Made by a program: the position numbers and the translations under genes. DNA of 64,000 nucleotides, from assembly GCA_007922195.1 (NCBI GenBank), contig ML682059.1:12575181-12639180 (forward strand), in the 5' to 3' direction. Below the pieces are notes generated by a model that ran no database searches, was not told where the DNA came from, and worked only from the letters and a program-made list of their open reading frames with translations. The DNA comes from Podocnemis expansa. Lineage: Eukaryota > Chordata > Testudines > Podocnemididae. This document shows, one piece after another, positions 42,201-54,200 of this stretch. Position 1 is the first letter of the stretch, and each line of letters starts with the position of its first letter.

Positions 42201-45200
42201 CCTTAAACTGCAGCTGTGAGATTCTTATGATCACCCTGATCAGATCCATGGCTTTTTTATATTTCCTAAGAGGGTCTGAACTGTAATAGGCATTCATGCC
42301 TAAAAGTAGGATTTGGGGCTAGGCATGTAAGTAGCTTTGTGAATTTGGATCTCAGCTCCTTGCATGAGCAGTAACTAATACTGCTCTAAAATCCGATGGG
42401 GCTGGCAATTCACTTGTTGTCTGTCGCAGGGTTTCTTCTTTGTGACTTCACCTTGGGGATTAGCCCTCACCTGGTTTGATGTCCCCTCCTTCAGCTGCTT
42501 GCTCCATGGTCTCTTTCTTTCTTTGTCTGTCTCAGCTCTGCCCACGGCTGAGCTTTATTAGCTATTAGACGTTCTCAGTCTTGCCTTTCTTGAATTGTCC
42601 CATTTTTAGACTCAGGTTTAATGTGCAAAATGTCCATATCACATACCCTCCACATCAAGCCTGTAACACTCAGGGGTATGGATGCTTCCTTCCCTGGAGT
42701 TGTCAGAGGTGGGCCCATCAGCTTTCTCATTCCTGCTCCAGGTCCCTCACCATAAGAAGAAATTTACCCTTCTCCTCCATTGCATTTCCCTCTGAAATTC
42801 TAAGACTTGCAAAGCAATCCCAAAGCTGGTTCTGCAGCTATTAACTTCTCTCGACTTTCCTCGGTGCTCTCTACAACCACGGTGTACACATTACAGGCTT
42901 CTGGATCTTCCTTTTATTCCTTTGTTGATACTATGCCCTTTTCCTAGCTACTTTCTTTTTTCTTGAGGGGACAGTGCCTGCTCAAGTATCTTCATTTCCC
43001 ACAGGAGAAACAGGTTTTCCTTTTCCTACTTCCTCAGCATGTGGGACTTTTGAGGCTTTCCTATATCCCTCACTTGATGACTAGATTTCTTGTCCTGATA
43101 CAGAGAGAGACTCTCTTTTCAGGCATCCCTTCTGCCCACAGCTGTTACACTCCCTTGGCCTGGCCACTGGCCACCAGACCCTGAAACAGTGGGTTACTCT
43201 TCAGTAACCATCCTTCTTCGAGATGGGCTGCTCGGATCCATTCAGTAATAGGTGTCTCTGTGCTGGAGCGCTGGATTGGTCGGAAAAAACTTGTCCTAGT
43301 CTGTCAGAAGAGGGGAGGTGGCCGCCGCTCCTCACGCCACCCGTGGCTATATATACGGCCACCTCCCTGACCCCTCGTCAGTTCCTTAGAGTCACCAACT
43401 CCAGAAGCGGGGATGGAGGAGAGGAACCTGAATGGATCTGAGCAGCCCATCTTGAAGAAGGATGGTTACTGAAGAGTAACCCACCATCCTTCTTGGAGTG
43501 CTGCTCAGATGGATTCAGTAATAGGTGACTGCTAGCCATGCTGAAAGGATAGCGGGTGGAGTTGGTACTTCCATCTACAGCACAGCAATAAGCCCTGTAA
43601 GGTAGAGGCCCCGCAGCAAGACATTCGCCAAAGACAAGAGGTGAATGAGCCTTGGCGGCCCGTAAGAAGCAAGGGCTGAGGGTCAACCAGAACAGGGCAA
43701 AGCCGAACCCGCCGAGGCAAAGCGCATAAGCAGGTCAGCAGAGTCACCGGAGCTGGAGAGAAGGGCGCAACCTATGAAGACAGGTTACGTGGGTGCCCCT
43801 CCCAGGAGGAGAAACGTGGAATGTAATCGATAGACTACACTGTCTGGCCTAGGCCGTGTCACGTGGCCTCAAAGGAGAACACTGAAAACTGGCCGATGAG
43901 ACTAGTCATATGGCCGTGTTTTGTGCAAGAACAAAGAAAGGGCAGGCATGGAGCAACCGAAGGCTTTGCAGGAGCCACGTAGTCATGGACTGATCTGGCG
44001 ACTACCGAGTACTCAAGGAGAAGTAAGGGGATGGCCATGCCCCTTATCTAGGATGCGGTCAAGCAAGCCGTCTGGCTAAGGAGAGGGAAGGATACAAGGT
44101 TGTGAGGTGGGCTCGAGAGCGACTGAGAAGACCATGGGACACTAGCCGCGACGTATAGAGTCGAGGCAAGCAGGATGGGCCTATGGCATGCTAATTCACG
44201 ACCTGGTAGCAAAGGACTGCAGATTGCAGCTAAGCTGGTGCCACGACCGGGCTCTCACAGGAGAGAGGCCCCGGAAAAGTACCAACTGCATGGTAGCCTA
44301 AGACAATGTTGGCAAAAATGGCCTACTAAGGGTCGCTGGGAGCTGGGATGTAAGGTAGGGTCCCCGTTGGTCTAAGCTTATGGGGTTTTGCCCCTCAAGG
44401 CTCTCACTAAGCATGAGGGGAAGGAAAAAGGATGGCAGAGAACCTTACTACCGTCTAGACAGCTCCTTGGAGACCAAGAAATTGAAGGCGGGTCGAGAAG
44501 GACCGCGGACTCAGTACCTAAGGTGCATTCCTGAGGGAGAACACTACCACTTTGCCATGTCAGGGCTGCCCAGGCAGAAAACTCTTCAATACATGGATAG
44601 TGAAGAGCTCCACTGCCAAGGAAGGGTCCTTCTTGAGCTAGAGAATGGCCCGTAACAAGGTGGCAGTTGCCGCGTCTGACGGCCATCTCAGGATCAGAGA
44701 ACCCAATGAAGTTTTTCTCCCTGGAGAGAGCCAAAGGGCTAATAAAGGGTTACAGCCCCAAACTGTTACATGTTGTACAGACTGGATTCCGTGTGTCATG
44801 CCGTCATAATGGCAGTGGGAGTAGGCGGGTCCTTAAGAAGGGAAAAAGGGGAACTGCAGAACTGCCAGGCGTCGCCAACGTGTATGGGGAAAAACGCTGT
44901 AGCATCAAGGAGCTACGTTCGGCGTAGTGGGATAGTCCCGCAGGGGGCAGGGCGGAAAGCAGGAGGGGCCAGTGCTAGGGAGTAAGACCCTAGGTCTCGG
45001 GATGACGCAAGTGCCCTGGAAGCAAGGAACTTTCTGTCTGCTGTAGACAACGGTCTGGGGGGCAACTGGTACGGAGGCGGGAGCCACATGGGAGGGCACT
45101 CTAAGGGATAGACCTTACGTAGTTTCCCAACCTGTGATACACGGCAAGGTATTTCCCCTTTAGGGTTTAAAAAGGGTGACCCCGGCCGTACTTTGGTGAG

Positions 45201-48200
45201 GTTGCGGAAACATGGGCTACCTCAGAGGTGGTAGACCAAGGAGAAGGCAAGCCTCTGGTTCGCACTCAATGACCATAGTCAGAGATGAGGAACCGTACGA
45301 GGGTGGGAAGGGGGGGGCCATACCTGGGGCCTGTGCAGGGGTAAAACCCCCTGTAGAGGTCCCTTTCTGATGAAGTAGCGATCCAGGTAGCTGAAAACTA
45401 CACAGATGTGTCCCCTTAATGCACAGAGGAAGGTCTTATTGAGAAAAGGTTGGGGGGGGGTGTTTGAGTCACAGCGAAGAAGATGGTGGTGTGACCCGGG
45501 ACATCCCCTCCCCTTCCCCTAACCCAGAGTGAGGGGGCCTACCAGGGACATGTGTCATGGCCACAGGCACAGTCCTGTTGTGAGTAGGCTTTGGATGTGC
45601 GCGTCTTGGAGCCCTGCCGTAGCTGGGCAACGACGAGATGCATCTCCATCCCTCGACAAGGGATTAGGGAGGGAGCGCGATGGGGAGGATTCAGGAAGGA
45701 GGGTTGTTAGGGTTAGGAGAGCGGTGGCTTTCGTCCTCAGGAAAGTCGCTGCTTAAGGTGTGTGGGGGGGTGGTGGTGGTGGTGACTACTGTATTGGGAT
45801 ACCGGCACCATAGGTGGGCATGATACGTTGTCAGTCCCGGTGTCCCGATTGAATCTTTGGTCCCACAATCGAGGGAGGGAGAGAATGGAGAGGGATCGGG
45901 TGGTTCCCCACAGGCCTATCTTCCCTATGGGGAAAAAAGGGCGATAATGATGTCACAGGGGCCCCCCGCACCCCAAGAGTAAAGAAGGTAATAGTCAGAA
46001 GGGCCCCTCCCTGGGGAGGGGTGACCGAAGGCCCTCTTTCCACCGAGAGTGAGGCAAAAGGGGGAAAACGGGAGGTTGTCCCGCCCAGGGGATTGGGAAG
46101 CTAAGTCGGGGGGGGGGTGGATCCGGGAGGGAGGAGGCCAAAATACTTGGCTTCTCCCCGAGGATCCCAGGCCATACCCACCACGGAGAGGGTTTTGGGG
46201 GGAAACAGGACATTTCCCTCAAAAGGCAGGTCAAGGACTGCCTGCTGAGCATTAGGGGGCGCTCTAGCCTCCCTGAGCCATGCTACCTTACGGAGGGTAA
46301 CTGCCAAGGTCATGGTGCGAGATGCAGTGTCCACTGCACGGTGGGCTGAGAGAAGGAGATCTTGAGATACTATGTTGCCTTCCTCCAAGAAGGCATCATA
46401 CTCATCCCTGGCCTCGGGCGGGAGCATATTCCTAAATTTCCCAAGGGACTCCAAGACATCCAGCAAGTACCTGCTGGTTATAGCCTGGTTGTTTGCCACC
46501 TGCAGTTGAAAAGCCGATGAGGAGTATACCTTGCGGCCTAACAAATCCAGTTCCCTGGTCTTCCTGGCACCAGGGAAGGGGTCCCTGGGGGTTCTCAGGC
46601 CCCCATTGCCATCTGGATCACGTCCCTGGGGGGGGGGACCAGCTGACCAGCGAGAGAGGAGTAGTCTGATTTGGATACCCGATATTTCATGCTTGCCGTA
46701 TCCGAAACCAGGGGGGACAGAAGTTGGACTTTGCCGCCGAGAGTGTGCAAGGTCCCACATGCTCGGGTGGGGTGGGATTGCTAAAGGCGCCGTAGAGGTG
46801 AATGATGGTCCAAACAAGGTATCGGGAGGGAGGTTCAGGGGTTCCACCTCCATACCTAAGTGGGCCATGGCCTAGCACAGCATATCAAAGTGTGCCAGAA
46901 GGTTGCCCATGAAGGACTCCGGTGCCGGGGACAGTGTGGCACCCGGGGTCCACTGCGGAGGGGGGGAAGTGCCCTCAGGAGACCACTCTTGTGGTCAAAA
47001 TCGGAAGGGTGATGGAGCCGATGTGCGGCACCGGGGCCATTTGGAGCCCCTAGAAGGTCCCTCTTCTGGGCTGGAGGCAGGGGGTGGGGATCGGGATTCC
47101 TGGCCCGGTGCCGTTGATGGAGTGGTGCCTGCCCCTGCCGGGGTGGAAGGTGGAGGCTGGACGGTGAAGGTGAGCGTCCCGTGTGAACCCAGGTCTTCGA
47201 AACGAAGGCCGGTTTGCCCCTTCTGGTTGGGAGTGGGGCAGGTGGGGTAGGAAGGAGCAGCAGGGCTCGTGCTGCTTCCACTGCTTCCGGGGTGGATGGG
47301 ACAAGAAGCAACTCTGCGTGAGTTGCAGGGAGGTCCTCGCTGGGGAAGGAGGACTGCTTGGGTGTTCCCGATAACTCGGTACCGGACTTCGCGGTGCCGA
47401 GGCTGGGGTTAGCTGGTCCCGAGGTGATGTTGGCACTGGTGAGGCCGGGCTGTACCATGCTGTTGGCACTGGAGATGATCTGGCGTGGTGCCGAGGTGAG
47501 CCCGGCACTGACGGTGCCAAGCTGGCTGAGGGCTACCTCGATCGGTGCCAAGGCGCTGGGTAGGCGCTGCGGTGCCGGAGTTGGCACCGAGGTGGTGCGG
47601 CGGCAGTGGCGGTGGCCACTAGTGGTGCGGTGCTGCATAGGCTCCGGCGCCGAGTTGGGTCTTGGTGCTGGGCTCTCACCCGAAGCCTCGGGTGAAGGGT
47701 GCCGAGCCTCCTACAAGGCCAGGGCGCGGTGTTGCTGTTCTCTCTCCTTAATTGTTCGAGGTTTAAAGGAGAGACAAATGGAACACACTGAGACCATGAG
47801 GTCTTTGCCTAGGCACCTGAGGCACTTCCCATGGGGATCGTCCTGGGGGAAGGCCTTGCCGCACTTGGCACAGGGTTTAAACCCTGGCATCGTCGATGCG
47901 ATGTTCCGGTCCGGTGTTGGGGTCTCGCAGTGGAATTAAATCCACAAAGGAGATGTGCCCTGCAGGACAGTGAATCCAACGAAGAGACAGGCTGCTTGTG
48001 ATTAGCAAGGAGCGGATGTTCCACATCTGACGTGCAAGGCGGAAGAAATGAAACTGAGAAGGGGGTGGGGAGGTGGCCGTATATATAGCCATGGGTGGCG
48101 TGAGGGGCGGTGGCCACCTCCCCTCTTCTGACAGGCTAGGACAAGTTTTTTCCGACCAATCTGGCGCTCTGGCACTGAGACACCTATTACTGAATGCATC

Positions 48201-51200
48201 CGAGCAGCGCTCGAAGAAGAACTTCTGTTCACTTCCAGTTTCATCAGCCCCTGCTGACTTCTTTGAAAGATCTTAAATAAACATGTTTGATGTCGCACCC
48301 ACTTCTTTAAATACCTCAGCAGCTACAATGGTGCTTCCCACTATTTTTATAGGGCCTATGCAATCAATGACATGATCCCATTGGTTGCTTTTCTTCATTG
48401 ATTAAATGGGAAGGGGATCTCTGGGGTTCAGTTTGGTAGGGTATACTGGTTTTCTCCAGAAAAGGCCACCATACCGTGCAGCTCCATTGTCTCTTTTTTT
48501 CTAATCTTGCTACAGTGGCCTCTCATGTTCCCCTTGTGTCCAGGGGCATTTACCACCAAATTGTCCAAGTGCTTACTACTGACCACAGGGCTTCCTTTTA
48601 ACTCACCTTGACCAGTTCGACCACCTCATGTTCAGTTGCTTGCCTCATGGTCTCTCTATGCCTATCCAAGCTCCTCCTCCTCAGCCATGAGGCCTGAGTC
48701 TATTCCATGATCAGCCTGTCATGGGGCTAATTGGTTGTTTATTCCTACTGAGGTCCCATATAAGGTAGATATTTTACCACACTGTGCTTTTTTGCACAAG
48801 TGAAATTATTTTGCAAGGGCTTGATTTCATTGGCAGTTATGGGACTCTCAACTTGTGAAAATTAGGCCTCCCAATTCTAAGACACACACAACTTTTCCAG
48901 CAGGTGGCATTATAAAACAAATGATTATTTCCTTCCAAAGGAAAAAAAAAATCTGACCAGAAATAAAGACAAGGTAAATTTAAGATCATTTCATACACAG
49001 CTCACAGCATGCATAAAATGTCAATAGTATACTCAACAATATATGCTTATGTTAAAGAATTGTGTTTTATTTTTTCATGTTATTTCCCCAGAGTGCAAGT
49101 ATGATCATTATTGCAAAAATAGTGTTTAGAACAGAACTTGATAACTTGCAATAAAAGCATGTGACTTAAAGCAGAAAACACATGGGGCCAAATCCCTCCC
49201 TAGTGTAACTGTTAAGTGGTCAAAATCTTTGAAAACTCATCACATTCTTATTGTCTACATAGGGGAAAAATACTTGAGAACAAGCCAGTTCTTGCACCAC
49301 TGAAAACTATGGCAGTTTTTGTAACTGTTTTTAAAGGGAAAGGATTGGGTCATAAGTCTTCTGAATATCTTTGTCCCTCAGATGGGAAATTCTGTTAAAA
49401 TGTTTGCTTCATTATAGCAGTATGGTATCTGTAAATATTCCAGGAGCTTTTAAAAGTAAGAATTAGATCTCTTAGGCTTGTATAGTGTCCATAAAGTCTT
49501 TTCTTTCACTGGATGAATTTTAATTACATTAACTGTTGTTAGTCAGAGCCAATTCAGGAAAAGATAAATACTGTTACTGTTTACACAGGATTGCATTTCA
49601 TGTGGAGTCTGTGATATTACTTAGAAGATTGTAACAAACATACAGGATCAGAACTCTTGACTTCATTTCCACTGATATAAATCTGGAATATTTCCACTGA
49701 CTTTGCTGGAGTTTCTGCAAAGTTAAGCAAGTGTGGCAAAGAGCAGGATCTGATCCTAAAATGCTGCTGTTTTGCTCTAATCACTGTAATATCACATAAA
49801 ATGAATGGATGTCTCGTTAGGGAGAAACTGAGAACTACAGCTGTAAGATAATTGTTTTCATATTCTATTTACTTTGCTGTTCTTATAGTCTCCAAGATTG
49901 AAGAGAATTATTTGGGTTGTGGTAGTTGATGGGTTGGAGAAGAGAGATAGGCAGGCCTCTAAGCAAGATTGGTGAAAACTGAGAATGATGATGCACAACA
50001 AAACACAGGAGAGAACAAGGGAGAATGAGACTAGGGAAAAGAGAGCAACGGAGAGAATGGAAAATGAAGAGTGAAAACAGAAATCACAGAACAAGAGTAA
50101 GATGATGAAAAGGAAGTAACTAGCAAAAGAGAAAATGAAACAAAGGGGAGAGAGGCAGGAGGGGAAAGAAAACAATGAACTTGAAACATGCTTATTGTTC
50201 CTGAGTACTTACTCATGCAGAAGTTTAACTATTTTTTGGAACTGTGCATTAAATATCAAGATATTCTGGTAACAGCATTTTCTCAAGATTCCTGCTCCTA
50301 AGGGTATGGAGGAGCACATTTCTGACTTACTAGATCAGGATCTAGGAGAATGCATTTAACTTCCTAACAAACATTTATTACTATCCCGTGAAAGATCAAG
50401 GAATGGAGTTGAGGAAATGAAATATCATTGTGGTCTTGAATACAAACTTCTCAGCACAACCACCATTATTCCTAACCTGATTGTGGATGAGACGTTAGAC
50501 TTCATGTGGGTACGTGACTTTACTGATTCTTCATTGTCATGATGCATCTCTGTCAATTGCACTATTCACTCTGAACTCCTGGCCTCACATTTCCACATAT
50601 AATGGTTGATGGACGGAACCTTTGATTGGGACCACCTATTACCAGAGCTTTTTCAAAGTAAAGGCCAGTGGAGAGACATAGAATTGTTTATTTTCTAGAA
50701 ATTGATAGTGCATGATAATCAGTCCATGGTGTGGTATGTGTTGCTTAAATATAATCCTATTACTTTATAAAGGTCTGTATGTTATTGTATTTACTTGCAA
50801 AGAATTGACAAACAAACCTTTAACACTCTAAAATGAATCTTTTCATGTGTTCACAAAAGCCAAGTAAGAAAAAAGAATTCAGACAAATAAAGATGTGGGG
50901 TGGATGTGATCCCTCAATTTACAACAATAGATCACCAATAAGGTAAATGGAATCTTAGTGACATAAAACTAGCATTGTGCTGTGGTCAGTTGACTCTATC
51001 AGAGCTTAAAAAACCCGATCACGTTAGAAAAGAGTTAGCCTTTCACATAAGCAAGCTAAGCAAGATATAGCCCAAGTACTGGTTCATCGCCCTTCCCTGA
51101 TCTGCATGTGTCAAGGAGCCTCTGTGCAAAGATCAACCCTGTCTACTCAGAAGAGGGCCCAGCTGTGGCATGTCTTTTTTCTGCTACAATCCCTGCACAA

Positions 51201-54200
51201 ATGGGCCCTGAGGAGGCTTCACAGTATAAACTTGGAGAAAGAACACTGGGTAGGTATGCACATTATACCATGTCCAGGTTTGTGGAGAAACCCTGAAAAA
51301 GGCAATACAGCTCCATACTGTGGTATTTTTTCCACAGACTCTCCCTCTGGAGTCCCAAAAGCCACTGTAGCCAGGGCGGGTTCCTAGTAGTACAGCTGGC
51401 AGGGTGACAATGAGCAGCCTACTGGCTCCCAGAGTTGTTGTAGAAGCATTGGACTTCCATGTAGTGCAGGTTTAGGAGTCGACCAGTGTCTCCTTGTGCA
51501 GAGATCAATCACTCGTCTCCATGGGATGCTGCGACGAAATCCTCATAAAGATTTCTTCCCACAGAGTCCCCTGCTCTGGTTTTTAACATCAGAGGTATGA
51601 TCTTTCCCCAAGCATGCAATTTACAGGCAGTCCGCATTAACATACTTTGTGTGTAGGAAAAGTCATATGCACAGAGACCTGAGCATTTTCAGTTTCTTGG
51701 AATTCTGTGGGTCAACAGTTTCTACAAAATCCACAGAATCAGCCCTTGGTTTGTTTTTACCTGTCCTGCAATCACTGGCACAAAAAATTTGAGGACCTAG
51801 AACATACTTACATACTGTAGGGCAGCGTCATAGAGCCACAGATGCATCTTGTTGGACATATGCTTGACTTATAAAGGCTCAGTGCTTGGGGTAGGGAGGA
51901 GCAGGAAGGAGGTTTCCAGACACGTTTAACCTATTTCCTCCTAAGCTAACCAGTTATAAGAGGATGAGTTTTCTATTATGTTCTTTTTAAAATCTCCAGT
52001 AGTATAGTTAAAATAGAGTCTTAATTAATAAAGCAAAACGTGGCCTGCCTAAGCCAGTTTTAGGGTATCTCACCATAGATATGCCTGCTATATATGTTTG
52101 AGACTTATGTTTTCTAACTTCCATGTAATCTAAGGCAAGTTAGACCTAAATTCTGCCTCAGGCCACTGGATTCTTAAGCATTTTGGTGTAGCAGATGAGA
52201 AATTCTGTAGCAGCTTTATTGAAATTAAAAAGGAAAAGTTTTAAAGAGTTAAACATGAAGAGGAAAAATGCATTCAGTATAACCGCTCCTCTGCAATTTA
52301 TTTTGTTATGAAATTCCACTTACTTTACACTGTCTCCACATTTCATGCTTTCAATATGCTGCACACTTCTGCATTGCAGCTGTTCACAGAGCTGAAGCTG
52401 GAAATTTTGGCTTCTGGGTTGGGGTAAACGGGTTTTGAATGCTTGAGGTTTTCAGAGGAATGTTGGCATTGTGGGATAAACATATTAGGTGGCTGTTTCT
52501 GTTTAAAAATAGCAGTAGTGAAGTAGTTAAGAGAGTTAATATTTAAGCCCCAACTCTGAGAAGCACTTAAGCATATGCTTAAAACTAAGAACATGCTTAG
52601 GTGCCCTTTCTGAATAGAAATGCTCTCCTGCATCAGCCTGGTAAATATTAGGTTTCATTGTTAGCTGCCCATTATGATGATTAGGACTGCTCACAGTTCT
52701 CTGATACTGTTTCAGACTACCTGCGCTCTGCAGGAAGACAACCCTACATTGATTGTGATCGATTCATGTTTATACATATTTTTTACATAACAATAAAGAC
52801 TAGAAAAAAATTAAATGGAAACTTAGGTTCTGGAGGATAATTCTGTCTCCACCTGTCTCCACCCCGGTGACTATAACATTCTGCCACCTGGCTTCTTTTT
52901 ACTTTATCCCTTCTTGCTGCAGCTGGGGTTCTCAAATTGGAGGTCATGACCCCTCAGGGGGCATGAGTTTATTATGGGAGGGGAGGTCATGAGCTATCAG
53001 CCCCAGTTGGTGAAAGGTAGGATGGCGTGAGAGGCAGTTGTCGCTTTTGGGGTGGTCATTACAGCCTGAAATATTTTCAAAGAGGACCCAGCAAAAAAAG
53101 TTTGAGAACCCCTGCACTACAGTCTGTCCAAAAGAATACCATCAAAGTCATCTCCTTCTTATCTCTTTTCCCACATCTTAGATCTTTTTACTAACTCCTC
53201 CTCTTTTCTTTTCTCTCTCTCTTTTTTGTTTTGTTTTGTTTTGTTTTGTTTTGGAGTTTCTTATCACTGTTTTTAAAGCATTCTATAACTTTTTTCAAGC
53301 TCACATCTCTAGCTTTATCTCCTTCTATGTCATCCAATGTCATTCCCACTACTGTGAAATGGTCCTCTCAGTTTAAGACCATCTTCCATATCCTCCTCTG
53401 TGCTTGGAATGGCATCCCAATCAGTTGTTACAAAGGGCCAGTCTACAATGCCAGGAAATTTGGTGATGGTCGATGGGAGTTATGCAAGCTATGTAGAGTA
53501 GCTGGTGTAACTCCAGCCAATTTCCTAACTCACCTTCAGTGCAGCATCTTAACTGTGCTGAGCAGCCTGAGGGGGTGGTTTTACTGAGTTGATTTCTGAA
53601 TCAACTTAGCGTATTTTAACTGACCACTAAGTTGATCCAAAAAGATCAATCTGATGATGGCAACTTTGCCACTGTCAGTGTGGATGCTGGTCAAGTGTTA
53701 GCCAGTTTCTGCTCCAAACTACTGTCCAGATCAAATTCTGATGTATCTTCTGCAGCCATGAAGAGCCTTCCTGCGGGAGGATGGGGGAGACTGTTATGCT
53801 AGAGAAGGGGCAGGGATTAGTGTGCTTTTACAGAGACTGCTCCAAAGGGGCCTCCCTGGGGTTCCCTCAGTCCAAGTGCATGGAGGGTGGAGGTGGGGCA
53901 GCAGTGGGCAAGGAGAGGAGAGGACACATTGAATCAGCTCCTGCACATGTTTACTGGCTGTTGCCTCCCTTGAGGTAGGAGTGAAATAGCTGAACAGGGG
54001 CTACTGCAGCACCTTCACTATCGCTCAACCATCATGGGAGAGAATTTCTTCCTTCACCCTTTTAACTGCTTAACCCCCAGATGTAAGCAGGTGAGCTGGG
54101 TTTGATGCAAAAGGGAAGGATATGATCCTCTTAAAAGTACACCTGGTCGAAGAGATGTATAACATCAGACCACAAACTCCATCCCACTGCCTGTTATATG

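Larger units (their letters stand above)
43189..48222 (-). mobile_element. DIRS-like element, apparently non-autonomous
   Basis: About 5.03 kb bounded by inverted terminal repeats of about 170 bp (43212-43386 and 48050-48222). A junction-type internal complementary region is at 43428-43540, and a degenerate gag is at 47890-46101. DIRS elements are tyrosine-recombinase retrotransposons whose internal complementary region lies next to the 3' terminal repeat; here it lies on the side downstream of gag, as expected. The 2.56 kb between gag and the internal region (43541-46100) should hold RT, RNase H and recombinase, but no homologous frame is visible. It is GC-rich, unlike the intron around it. 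Confidence 0.82.

Noticed and set aside
46531..46875. 114-codon plus-strand open frame
   Set aside because: Antisense to the DIRS gag core.
47358..47939. 193-codon plus-strand open frame
   Set aside because: Antisense shadow of DIRS gag; the minus strand carries the recognisable Cys-rich module.
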